A stretch of DNA of 7,787 nucleotides from NCBI GenBank assembly GCA_023128855.1, contig JAGMDE010000091.1, positions 1 through 7,787 on the forward strand, in the 5' to 3' direction. Below the pieces are notes generated by a model. That model was not told where the DNA came from. It was given only the letters and a program-made list of their open reading frames with translations, and did not search any database. This DNA comes from Thermoplasmatales archaeon (GTDB lineage: Archaea; Thermoplasmatota; E2; DHVEG-1). Shown here piece after piece: positions 1-6,812 of the stretch. Within the stretch, counting starts at the first letter, position 1. Each line of letters begins with the position of its first letter. Both the position numbers and the translations under genes were made by a program.

Positions 1-189
1 GTATGGAATGTTCGTGAGAGTGTTAGAAAGGCATTGAGGGAGCCGTATCGAAAGTTTGATACACTTGATCAAGCACTTGTTTATATCTCTGAAAAAATGG
101 ATATACCATTGCAAAGATGGATTAAAAATAGTGCAGTTTTAAAAAACCAACTTTATCAAAAAAGACTTGAGGATTTTAATGAAAATTAG
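1..189 (+). CDS. Hypothetical protein, C-terminal 62 residues (5' end outside window)
   Basis: The frame is open from base 1 to a TAG at 187-189, so this is the tail of a gene that begins upstream. The visible residues are charged and helical-looking (for example KALREPYRKFDTLDQALVYI, then a KMDIPLQRWIKN stretch), with no cysteine cluster, signal peptide or membrane segment. I do not recognise the family. The stop lies 11 nt inside the next gene, whose Shine-Dalgarno and ATG are embedded in this frame, so the two are probably co-transcribed and translationally coupled. Coding status is supported by the long stop-free frame and this overlap; function is unknown. Confidence 0.7.
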   Translation, partial: VWNVRESVRKALREPYRKFDTLDQALVYISEKMDIPLQRWIKNSAVLKNQLYQKRLEDFNEN

Positions 190-952
190 AGAAGTAAAAT
201 GTAAAACAGCATTGTCCAAGTCTAATTTACCAGGTTTAGATTATTCCTTAAATCCTTACAGAGGATGTCAGCATGCTTGTGCTTATTGTTATGTTCCAAA
301 TGTTTTGAGAATTAAAAGAAATGAATGGGGTAGTTTTGTTGATGTAAAAACAAATATTCCAAATGTTCTCTCAAAAGAACTTAGAACGAAAAAACCTGGT
401 GCTGTTGGTATTTCAACTGTTACAGATCCCTATCAACCAATTGAAAAGAAGTACAAACTAACTAGGTATTGTCTTGAACAACTTTTAAGATATGATTTCC
501 CAGTTTGCATTCAAACTAAATCAGATTTGATTCTAAGAGATCAAGATCTTATTTCCAAATTTCCAAAAGTAGAAGTTATGATGAGTATTGGAACATTAAA
601 TGATGAAGAAAGAAAAATGCTAGAACCAAAAACCTCCTCAATACAAAATCGTCTAGATGTTCTTCAGCAGTATTCAGATATTGGCATTGAAACTAGTGTA
701 TTCTTTGGTCCAATTTATCCAACAATTAAAACAAGTGATATCCCAACTATTATTGATACTTTTATAGAATATGGAGCAACAGAAATTATGGTTGATAAAT
801 TAAATTTAAAACCAGGAATTAAGGAAAATGTCACAAGAGTTTTTCTTCCATATAAAAATTTAATTGAAAATGTTACTTATCATCAACAATTATTTCACGA
901 AATCATGCGTGTTTGTAAAGAAAAAAATATGAAGGCAGTCTACGCTTTCTAA
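179..952 (+). CDS. Radical SAM protein, SplB-like (COG1533 'DNA repair photolyase' group)
   Basis: A 257-residue cytosolic radical SAM protein. The cluster-binding motif C-x3-C-x2-C is seen as CQHACAYC at residues 30-37, in the family context LNPYRGC...YCY. Further typical blocks are QTKSDLILRDQDL (about 111-123), the EP-containing segment near residue 149, and a FFGPIYP strand near 176. The motif predicts a 4Fe-4S cluster that cleaves S-adenosylmethionine to give a 5'-deoxyadenosyl radical. The substrate is unknown: the group is named after spore photoproduct lyase, but most members are uncharacterised, so a repair role is not established. I chose ATG 179 because GAGG at 169-172 sits 6 nt before it. 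An in-frame TTG at 167 would add four residues but has no such site. It overlaps the upstream gene by 11 nt and converges on the his operon 8 nt away. Confidence 0.88.
   Translation: MKIREVKCKTALSKSNLPGLDYSLNPYRGCQHACAYCYVPNVLRIKRNEWGSFVDVKTNIPNVLSKELRTKKPGAVGISTVTDPYQPIEKKYKLTRYCLEQLLRYDFPVCIQTKSDLILRDQDLISKFPKVEVMMSIGTLNDEERKMLEPKTSSIQNRLDVLQQYSDIGIETSVFFGPIYPTIKTSDIPTIIDTFIEYGATEIMVDKLNLKPGIKENVTRVFLPYKNLIENVTYHQQLFHEIMRVCKEKNMKAVYAF
917..930 (-). terminator. Possible T-tract terminator of the his operon
   Basis: Reading the minus strand beyond the hisIE stop, the first good oligo-T run is ATTTTTTTC, about 30-45 nt downstream and inside the 3' end of the radical SAM gene. Archaeal RNA polymerase terminates at T-rich tracts without needing a hairpin. 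There is no stronger candidate in the 8-nt gap, but AT-rich DNA makes such runs common. Confidence 0.3.
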
Positions 953-955
953 GAA

Positions 956-977
956 TTTTTTTATTTTCTCCTTTTTT
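956..977 (+). terminator. Possible T-rich terminator of the radical SAM transcript
   Basis: Directly after the TAA of the radical SAM gene the plus strand runs T7-A-T4, then CTCC, then T6. This double oligo-T tract, mostly inside the 3' end of hisIE, is the type of sequence at which archaeal transcription stops. No stable hairpin precedes it. The call rests on base composition and position only. Confidence 0.4.
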
Positions 978-1551
978 GAAATTCTTCTACTAACTTTTTC
1001 CACTCTACATTTTTATTAGCAAGAAGTAAAAAGGTGTGAAATATTAAATCAGCTGCTTCCCAAACAAGGTTATCATTGTCATTGAACGCTTCGATTAATT
1101 CTTCACTTTCTTCTTGAATTTTACCAATTAATCTATCCTTATCTTCTATAATACTAGCTACATAGCTCTTTTCTGGCTTGAGCTTTTTCCGTTCTTGTAT
1201 CACTCTATATACTTCTTCCAGAATTGGTGTACCCTTTTTACCTGATATCTGTTCAGTAAAACAAGAATAATTACCTTTGTGACATGCAACACCGTTCTGT
1301 TTAACAACATACAGTAATGAATCTTTATCACAGTCAGTATAAACTCCAATTATTTCTTGTGTATTACCAGATTCTTCCCCTTTCATCCAAGTTTTTTTTC
1401 TACTTCTTGACCAGTACCAAGCTTTTTTTGTTTCAAGTGTTTTTTCAATAGTATCCTTGTTTGCATAAGCAAGCATCAAGACTTTTCCTTCAGTATCTTG
1501 AGTAATTACAGGAATTAGCCCATCTTTAAAGTTCAACTTATTAATACTCAT
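961..1551 (-). CDS. hisIE: Bifunctional phosphoribosyl-AMP cyclohydrolase / phosphoribosyl-ATP pyrophosphatase
   Basis: Catalyses steps 2 and 3 of histidine synthesis: the HisE part removes pyrophosphate from phosphoribosyl-ATP, and the HisI part opens the purine ring of phosphoribosyl-AMP. The HisI domain (about 1-110) has SRSRKKTWMKGEESGNTQ (48-65), the metal-binding DCDKD (73-77), and C90-H91 and C97, expected zinc or magnesium ligands. The HisE domain (about 113-196) has the EESEEL acidic motif (147-152) and WEAADLIFH (164-172), matching the MazG-like metal-binding helices. At 196 residues it has the usual length for the fused enzyme; many archaea keep the two proteins separate. It is the last gene of the operon. 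Its ATG overlaps the hisF stop by 4 nt (ATGA), which indicates coupled translation; there is no strong Shine-Dalgarno. Confidence 0.96.
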   Translation of the reverse strand: MSINKLNFKDGLIPVITQDTEGKVLMLAYANKDTIEKTLETKKAWYWSRSRKKTWMKGEESGNTQEIIGVYTDCDKDSLLYVVKQNGVACHKGNYSCFTEQISGKKGTPILEEVYRVIQERKKLKPEKSYVASIIEDKDRLIGKIQEESEELIEAFNDNDNLVWEAADLIFHTFLLLANKNVEWKKLVEEFQKRRK

Positions 1552-2300
1552 CTTACATCAACCCCATTTTTCTTCAAGAAATCTTTAACATTTTGAACAG
1601 TGTAAGTCCCATAGTGGAAAAGACTCGCGATTAATGCTGCATCAGCTTTTCCCTCTGTAAGAACATCTAAGATATCTTCCAAGGAACCTGCCCCACCTGA
1701 CGCAATAATAGGGATATTTACAGATTCAGCAATTTTTCTTGTAAGCTCAATGTCATAACCCTTTCTTGTTCCATCAGCATCCCAGCTTGTAAGAAGGATT
1801 TCACCAGCACCACATTTCTCAACATCTTTAGCCCATTGGACTGCATCTATATCTGTTCTATCTCTTCCACCATTAATCAAAACAATCCATGACTTTCCAT
1901 TCCTTTGAGCATCTATTGCGCATACAATACATTGTGATCCAAATTTTTTAGAAGCTCTGGTAATTAATTGGGGATATAGTACACCAGCTGTATTTATTGA
2001 AACTTTATCAGCACCATTTGATAAAACCGCTTGAACATTCTTTATTGATCGTATACCTCCCCCAACAGTTAGAGGAATAAACACTTTCTTAGAAACACCG
2101 TTAATAACATTAAGCAAAGTTTTTCTCTTATTTGGTGAAGCACCTATATCTAAAAATACAAGCTCGTCTGCATTTTGTTTATTATAACAATCTGCAAGTT
2201 CTACTGGATCACCTATCTTTTCCAGTTTTTGAAATTTAATCCCTTTCATTACAAGGCCGTTATCGACATCCAGACAAGGAATGATTCTTTTCGCAAGCAT
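1548..2300 (-). CDS. hisF: Imidazole glycerol phosphate synthase, cyclase subunit HisF
   Basis: A 250-residue (beta-alpha)8 barrel that uses ammonia delivered by HisH to convert PRFAR into imidazole glycerol phosphate plus AICAR. The two catalytic aspartates are in place: D11 in IIPCLDVDNG and D130 in CAIDAQ, the same numbers as in the Thermotoga enzyme. Phosphate-binding loops are seen as VGGGIR (79-84) and ASGGAG (200-205), and the LTSWDADGT block at 170-178 is typical. Full length and intact. Its ATG overlaps the last base of the hisA stop (TAATG). Only a weak G-rich site (GGGGGA, about 9 nt upstream) is present, so translation probably depends on re-initiation after hisA. Its partner HisH is encoded two genes upstream. 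Confidence 0.97.
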   Translation of the reverse strand: MLAKRIIPCLDVDNGLVMKGIKFQKLEKIGDPVELADCYNKQNADELVFLDIGASPNKRKTLLNVINGVSKKVFIPLTVGGGIRSIKNVQAVLSNGADKVSINTAGVLYPQLITRASKKFGSQCIVCAIDAQRNGKSWIVLINGGRDRTDIDAVQWAKDVEKCGAGEILLTSWDADGTRKGYDIELTRKIAESVNIPIIASGGAGSLEDILDVLTEGKADAALIASLFHYGTYTVQNVKDFLKKNGVDVR

Positions 2301-2989
2301 TAAAATAATTCCCCCAAATCGATTTTTTTTGTATACAATGCTCTACCAATTATTACACCAGAAAAACCTAGGTTTTTTGCGAGTTTTATATCCTCTATTG
2401 TAGTAAATCCACCAGAAGCATATACTGGGATTTTCTCCTGAACAATTTTTTTAAGCATGATAGAATTAGGACCCTCAAGTAGCCCTTCTCGGCTAACATC
2501 TGTTGACAAAATGGAACCAGCAAATTTCTTAATTCGTTTGACTCCTTCTTCATATTTTATACCCGTATCATTTTGCCAGGCACTTGTTACAATTTTTCCA
2601 TTACTAGTATCAAGTGCGATCATAATTTGTTCCTTAGGGATCTTTTTTAAAAGATTTTTCAAAAAACTCGAATCCTGTAACTTACTTCCAATAATTATTC
2701 TCTTAGCACCGCTATCAATGAGTTCGCTTGCATAGGCTACATCCCGTATGCCGCCTCCAACTTGAATTTCTACTTCTCTTTTCTCGAGTAAATCGAGTAT
2801 TATTGTTTTATTTGAACCTAAATTAAAAGCTGCATCTAAGTCGATCACGTGTATTTTATCTGCGCCTTTTTCTATCCATTTTTTATAATACTCTTTTGGA
2901 CTACCGTAAATAGTTGCTGTTTCGATTTTTCCATTTACTAATTGAACGCATTTACCGTTTAGAATATCAATACTTGGAATTACAAACAT
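2300..2989 (-). CDS. hisA: Phosphoribosylformimino-AICAR-P (ProFAR) isomerase HisA
   Basis: Catalyses the Amadori rearrangement of ProFAR to PRFAR, step 4 of the pathway. The protein is a 229-residue (beta-alpha)8 barrel related to HisF. The catalytic aspartate D8 lies in IPSIDILNG and the second catalytic aspartate, D164, in LSTDVSREG. Phosphate loops are QVGGGIR (76-82) and ASGGF (191-195), and the end carries IIGRALY (213-219). It is slightly shorter than most HisA (about 240-245) but no motif is missing. The start is fixed by an excellent Shine-Dalgarno GAGGTGA 6 nt upstream, although this places the first 23 nt inside the end of hisH. Confidence 0.96.
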   Translation of the reverse strand: MFVIPSIDILNGKCVQLVNGKIETATIYGSPKEYYKKWIEKGADKIHVIDLDAAFNLGSNKTIILDLLEKREVEIQVGGGIRDVAYASELIDSGAKRIIIGSKLQDSSFLKNLLKKIPKEQIMIALDTSNGKIVTSAWQNDTGIKYEEGVKRIKKFAGSILSTDVSREGLLEGPNSIMLKKIVQEKIPVYASGGFTTIEDIKLAKNLGFSGVIIGRALYTKKIDLGELF

Positions 2990-3575
2990 TTCTTGTCACC
3001 TCAACAAAATTATTTAGAATCTTTAACCCAATTTCCCCACTTTTTTCAGGGTGAAACTGTGTTCCAAAAACATTTCCACTGCCTACAACAGCCGCAAATT
3101 CATCTCCATATAAACTAGTTGCAAGTGCCTTTTCTTTATTAGCAGCGTACGAATTGATATAATAAACATAACTTCCAGAAGATATGTTTCTTAAAAGAGG
3201 ATTTTTTCTCTGAATTATTATCTTATTCCAACCAATTTGAGGTAGCTTTTTTTCAGGGAGTTTTTTAACCTGACCTCTAAAGTAACCAAGACCATTCCAC
3301 TCTCCATTTTCATAACTTTTTTCATATAGATACTGTAAACCTATACAGATTCCTAGAAAAGGTTTACCACTTGACAAAAATCCTAAAATATCTTTTTTGT
3401 AGGGTTTTAGAAGAATGGCAGTATCTTTAAATGCTCCAACACCAGGTAAAACAACAGCATCAAAATTGTTGATATCTTCAGGTTTAGTAAATTCAACTTC
3501 TACTTTAAGGTAATTAAAAGCATTGTATACGCTTTGAATGTTTCCCATTCCGTAATTTATTATACCAATTTTCAT
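2967..3575 (-). CDS. hisH: Imidazole glycerol phosphate synthase, glutamine amidotransferase subunit HisH
   Basis: A class I (triad) glutaminase of 202 residues that releases ammonia from glutamine and channels it to HisF. The nucleophile C77 lies in FLGICIGLQ, and the other triad members are H175 and E177 in QFHPEKS. The N-terminal INYGMGNI and VVLPGVGAF blocks and PQIGWN (112-117) are typical of HisH rather than other amidotransferases. The family's YF-V-H-SY segment reads YYINSY here (138-143), an asparagine in place of the usual histidine. The gene starts 10 nt after the hisB stop with a moderate AAGGGAT site, and its end overlaps hisA by 23 nt. Confidence 0.96.
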   Translation of the reverse strand: MKIGIINYGMGNIQSVYNAFNYLKVEVEFTKPEDINNFDAVVLPGVGAFKDTAILLKPYKKDILGFLSSGKPFLGICIGLQYLYEKSYENGEWNGLGYFRGQVKKLPEKKLPQIGWNKIIIQRKNPLLRNISSGSYVYYINSYAANKEKALATSLYGDEFAAVVGSGNVFGTQFHPEKSGEIGLKILNNFVEVTRNVCNSKY

Positions 3576-3585
3576 TTAGATCCCT

Positions 3586-4203
3586 TCAATCTAAAGTACC
3601 TTTCAGTGCAGAGAAAGTTCCTTTTCTCCACTCATTCTTTCCATACGCATTTTTAATTGCATATCCAAGGGCTCTAAATGCAGCTTCCCAGGAGTGGTGA
3701 GGATCTTTTCCAGAATAATCTAACCTCAAAGTACATTTACAACCTTGGCAAAATCCCTCTATGAATGCAACTAGACTGTATCCCGAAATCCCATCAATAT
3801 TTTGAAATTCTGGACCGTTGACATAGTAATTTACTCTACCCTCAATACTTATCATTGCATCTGCAAAGGCTTCATCTAATGCCCCTCTGCCAAAGCCAAA
3901 CCCTTCAATCCCTTCAGTCACCTTTGTTTTGAACAACTCAAGTAAGGCTCTTCCTAAGGTAATTCCAGAATCCTCAGAAATTGTGTGTTCAAGATTTACT
4001 TTTGATTCAATTTGTAAACCAATGTTTAGGTTTGCTCTATATGCAAGTGTTTCAATCATGTGATCCAGAAAAGGAATTTTTGTATCAATATCAAGCGATT
4101 TCCCTCTTATCGTACTAATCCTAACAGCAATCTTTGTTTCTTTTGTAGTTCTGGTTACCTTTACCTCGTTTGAATTTTTTTTTACGTCAATTCCTAATTT
4201 CAT
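3586..4203 (-). CDS. hisB: Imidazoleglycerol-phosphate dehydratase, with altered metal-ligand motifs
   Basis: Should dehydrate imidazole glycerol phosphate to imidazole acetol phosphate; this is the single-function form without the phosphatase domain of E. coli HisB. At 205 residues the family fold is clear: PFLDHM (44-49), LDEAFADAMISIEGR (109-123), DPHHSWEAAFRALG (167-180) and a C-terminal LKG. Some positions that are normally near-invariant differ. The first HHTxED motif is EHTISED (72-78), so one histidine of the pair is missing. The TLH of the second half is TLR (R160). The usual FKA is FRA. The second HH-x2-E (H169, H170, E173) is intact. An unusual cysteine cluster, C152, C155 and C157, lies just before TLR. 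The ATG has GTGAGGT upstream (7-nt spacer) and lies 17 nt inside hisD. Operon position supports the function despite the changes. Confidence 0.9.
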   Translation of the reverse strand: MKLGIDVKKNSNEVKVTRTTKETKIAVRISTIRGKSLDIDTKIPFLDHMIETLAYRANLNIGLQIESKVNLEHTISEDSGITLGRALLELFKTKVTEGIEGFGFGRGALDEAFADAMISIEGRVNYYVNGPEFQNIDGISGYSLVAFIEGFCQGCKCTLRLDYSGKDPHHSWEAAFRALGYAIKNAYGKNEWRKGTFSALKGTLD

Positions 4204-5485
4204 TTTGTAACCTCACTTTAACAGAGTTATAGTGCCCATCAAGTCCTTCAACTGATGAGATTTCCCTTACAATAGGCTCTAATTTCCTAATCCCCTCTTT
4301 TGTAAGATATTGATACTCAGATTTCTTCTGAAATGTCTCAACTCCAACTGGGGAAAACATCTTTGCAAATTGCCCAGTAGGAAGCACGTGATTTGTTCCA
4401 GAGGCATAATCTCCAATAGCGACTGGTGCATTATTTCCTAGAAAAATTGAACCAGCATTTTTAATTTTTTTAAGTAAACTCCAAGGATTTTTAACCATTA
4501 ATTGAAGGTGCTCAGCGGCATATTCATTAGCAAAATCTATTATTTCATCCCATTTTTTTGATACTATTATTGCAGAATACTTTGTTAGAGATTTTTCAAT
4601 TATTTCTTTTCGCTTAAGATATGAAAATTGTCTTTTAATTTCTCTTTTCACATTTTCCGCTAATTCTTTGGAATCTGTCAGAAGAATTGCGGAAGCATTT
4701 TGATCATGTTCACATCTAGCAAGAATATCAGCTGCAACAAAAACTGGATCAGCATTTGAATCAGCAATTATCAAAGCTTCACTAGGACCTGCTGGCATAT
4801 CAATATCAATTTTCCCAAAAACAAGCATCTTTGCACAACTGACGTAGATGTTACCAGGCCCAACTACCTTTTTTACAGGTTTAACTGAATCTGTACCAAA
4901 AGCAAGAGCAGCAATTGCTTGTGCTCCTCCAATTTTATAAATTTCTTTAACTCCAAGAATATCAGCTACAACAAGAACTGATTCTGGAACCTTACCTTCT
5001 TTATTTGGAGGTGTGCAGACTACAATTCTTGGTACTTTTGCAATTTTAGCAGGAACAGCAAGAATCTGCAATACAGTTGGATACGCAGCTTTCCCTCCTG
5101 GTACATAAAGCCCAACAGATTCGATTGGTGTGAATTTTTCACCTAAAATTATTCCTTTTTCTATCTCAATTTTTCTTTCTTTTATTAATTGATTTTTGTG
5201 GAATTTTTTTGAATAATTGATTTGCCGTTTTATTTGATAAACAAGCTTTTTATTAATTTTTTTCCATGCATAATCAATTTCTTCTCTATTTACCTTAAAT
5301 GAATCTAATCTGATCCCATCATATAATTCAGAATATCTTCTGACCGCCCCATCTCCATTAATTTTAACATCATCAATAATAGAATTTACTTTATCTTTTA
5401 CACTTTCAATATCAATTAAAGATCTTTTTAAGAAGAAATTACGTTTTTCGTTTGATATATTTTTTAATTCAAATATCTTAATCAT
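4187..5485 (-). CDS. hisD: Histidinol dehydrogenase HisD
   Basis: Oxidises L-histidinol to L-histidine in two NAD-dependent steps, the end of the pathway. The 432-residue protein has all major blocks: GLYVPGGKAAYP (125-136), KIGGAQAIAALAFGT (184-198), VVGPGNIYV (207-215), IDMPAGPSEA (228-237), the catalytic AAEHLQ (E325, H326), GDYASGTNHVLPT (358-370) and GHYNS (417-421). Of the zinc ligands known in E. coli, the counterparts of H262, D360 and H419 are present (H260, D359, H418), but the Q259 position is arginine (R257, in ARCEHD). I chose ATG 5485, with GAGAGG about 5 nt upstream and starting 10 nt after the hisG stop. An in-frame TTG at 5506 would overlap hisG and add seven residues without a site. 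It overlaps hisB by 17 nt. Confidence 0.96.
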   Translation of the reverse strand: MIKIFELKNISNEKRNFFLKRSLIDIESVKDKVNSIIDDVKINGDGAVRRYSELYDGIRLDSFKVNREEIDYAWKKINKKLVYQIKRQINYSKKFHKNQLIKERKIEIEKGIILGEKFTPIESVGLYVPGGKAAYPTVLQILAVPAKIAKVPRIVVCTPPNKEGKVPESVLVVADILGVKEIYKIGGAQAIAALAFGTDSVKPVKKVVGPGNIYVSCAKMLVFGKIDIDMPAGPSEALIIADSNADPVFVAADILARCEHDQNASAILLTDSKELAENVKREIKRQFSYLKRKEIIEKSLTKYSAIIVSKKWDEIIDFANEYAAEHLQLMVKNPWSLLKKIKNAGSIFLGNNAPVAIGDYASGTNHVLPTGQFAKMFSPVGVETFQKKSEYQYLTKEGIRKLEPIVREISSVEGLDGHYNSVKVRLQNEIRN

Positions 5486-5495
5486 AGCATCCTCT

Positions 5496-6335
5496 CTAAA
5501 CAACAACTCTTTTAATGTCTAAAACAAGAATATCAGTTGTACCAAAATTCTTTAGTTTGGTAATAGTTCTAGAAATATCACTGGTTGGAACAACAGTCTG
5601 TACAGAAACTACATTTTCATCACTAGTTTTTACAATTGTTGGTGCTCTCATGCATGGTATTTGATCAATGATTCTATCTAAGATTTTCTTTGAGATGTTA
5701 AACATCACATAACTTTTATTTTCAGCAGAAATTACACTTTGAATTGCAAGTTTTATATCTGATATTTCTCCTGATTTTTCTTTTAAACTTTTTTTATTAC
5801 CTATTAGCACTGCATTTGAACTTAGAATAACATCGTATATGGATAATCCATTTACCTTTAGAGTAGAACCTGTTGATGTTATATCAATTATAAAATCAGT
5901 AAGACCAAGTTGTGGCTTGATCTCTGTAGCACCGGGGGAATCTATAATTTTGGCTTTAACCCCTCTCTTTCTCAAATAATCCTTTGAAATATTTTGATAT
6001 TTTGTTGCGATTCTTACTCCATTTCTTAATTTTTTATTTTTTTCTCCTGCAAGAACTAATTTACAAGACCCATAATTTAAATCGAGAATTTTTTCCACGG
6101 ATATTTTCTTTTCAACAATTATATCATAACCAGTTATTCCTAAATCCGCTACATTTGATTCAACATAGAATCCAATCTCATCATTTCTCATGAAAAGTAT
6201 TTTTATCTCGCCACAATTCGTTTCAACACATAATTTTCTTTCATTGATTTCTTTTGGTTCAAAACCAGATTTCCTTAATAGTTCAATTGTTGGATTGAAC
6301 ATCCTTCCTTTATTTGGTACAGCAATTTTTATCAT
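5496..6335 (-). CDS. hisG: ATP phosphoribosyltransferase, long form HisG
   Basis: Commits ATP and PRPP to histidine synthesis. The 279-residue protein begins IAVPNKGRMF, the family N-terminus. It has the ESNVADLGITGYD segment (about 59-71), the acidic strand and PRPP loop at DFIIDITSTGSTLKVNGL (about 147-164), and a C-terminal domain from about residue 205 with CMRAPTIV and a FGTTDILVLDIKR end. That last domain (HisG_C, PII/ACT-like fold) marks the long form, which works without HisZ and is inhibited by histidine binding to the domain; feedback control is inferred from this. The gene has the best ribosome-binding site in the window, AAGGAGGTTA 4 nt before ATG. No convincing own promoter is visible in the 48 nt separating it from the upstream regulator gene. 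Confidence 0.96.
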   Translation of the reverse strand: MIKIAVPNKGRMFNPTIELLRKSGFEPKEINERKLCVETNCGEIKILFMRNDEIGFYVESNVADLGITGYDIIVEKKISVEKILDLNYGSCKLVLAGEKNKKLRNGVRIATKYQNISKDYLRKRGVKAKIIDSPGATEIKPQLGLTDFIIDITSTGSTLKVNGLSIYDVILSSNAVLIGNKKSLKEKSGEISDIKLAIQSVISAENKSYVMFNISKKILDRIIDQIPCMRAPTIVKTSDENVVSVQTVVPTSDISRTITKLKNFGTTDILVLDIKRVVV

Positions 6336-6339
6336 AAAA

Positions 6340-6349
6340 TAACCTCCTT
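6340..6349 (-). promoter_or_regulatory. Near-perfect Shine-Dalgarno of hisG
   Basis: The minus strand reads AAGGAGGTTA, then TTTT and ATG. The AAGGAGGT core is complementary to the conserved 16S rRNA 3' end. It is the strongest such site here and indicates that hisG is translated from a leadered (read-through) transcript rather than a leaderless one. Confidence 0.8.
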
Positions 6350-6383
6350 AAAAAATTTAAAATTTTCAAAAGAAAAACTTAAT

Positions 6384-6803
6384 TTAACTATGAACGTTAC
6401 CACGAGCTATCTTCGTGATACTCAAAGATTCTACAAAACCTGATTGTAATAATAATTGTTTAATTTGATTAATTGAATTTGAACATTTTGAAATATCTGC
6501 AATAATATCCCATCGAGCTTTTTTCCCTCGTTGGGAGCTCTTAGATTCTGTCATTATTAAATCTATTTTTAAGTCTGCGATTTTTTTTGCGATTTTAGCT
6601 AAACAGCCAGGTACATCACCAAATTCAATTTCTATTTTAACAAGATCCATTAGTTTCCCATAAATTGGGCTGATCGTAAGTGTATCTGTTTTAGAGTCCA
6701 GGCTTAGTAATATTTCATCGCCCTCTTTTAGATTAAGCATTTCTCGAAATTCGTTTGGAATTACCAAACGCCCTCTTGTATCTAATTTTATTATCGAGTT
6801 CAT
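6384..6803 (-). CDS. AbrB-type transcriptional regulator with C-terminal ACT-like domain
   Basis: A 139-residue cytosolic protein. Residues 2-46 match the AbrB/SpoVT swapped-hairpin DNA-binding domain: the family signature is IIKLDTRGRLVIPNEFREML followed by LKEGDEI. Residues about 54-134 look like an ACT domain: a beta strand (LVKIEIEF), the ligand-loop signature GDVPGCLAKIA (62-72), a helix, then alternating strand and helix to FVESLSITKI. ACT domains commonly bind amino acids. Being the first gene before hisG on the same strand, it is inferred to sense histidine or a related metabolite and to regulate the his operon; direct proof is absent. I chose ATG 6803, where GGTG sits 6 nt upstream and the signature lies at the usual distance from the start. 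A GTG at 6812 overlaps that site and is less likely. The stop is 48 nt before hisG, so co-transcription is expected. Confidence 0.85.
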   Translation of the reverse strand: MNSIIKLDTRGRLVIPNEFREMLNLKEGDEILLSLDSKTDTLTISPIYGKLMDLVKIEIEFGDVPGCLAKIAKKIADLKIDLIMTESKSSQRGKKARWDIIADISKCSNSINQIKQLLLQSGFVESLSITKIARGNVHS

Positions 6804-6812
6804 ACAATACAC

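Noticed and set aside
2457..2735. Plus-strand open frame of 92 codons inside hisA
   Set aside because: It lies antisense to a well-supported enzyme gene, has no ribosome-binding site and shows serine/leucine/isoleucine-rich composition typical of a reverse-strand shadow.
5486..5506. TTG start for hisD overlapping hisG
   Set aside because: No ribosome-binding site precedes it, whereas ATG 5485 has GAGAGG about 5 nt upstream and gives the usual family N-terminus.
5984..6193. Plus-strand open frame of 69 codons inside hisG
   Set aside because: Antisense to hisG; phenylalanine- and leucine-rich reading of AT-rich DNA with no recognisable domain.
6350..6370. Separate hisG promoter in the regulator-hisG spacer
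   Set aside because: The TATA-like sequence is too close to the ATG: transcription would begin at or after the ribosome-binding site, which is otherwise near perfect.
6804..6812. GTG start three codons upstream for the AbrB-ACT gene
   Set aside because: The GTG overlaps the GGTG ribosome-binding site of ATG 6803, and the AbrB signature begins at its usual place from that ATG.
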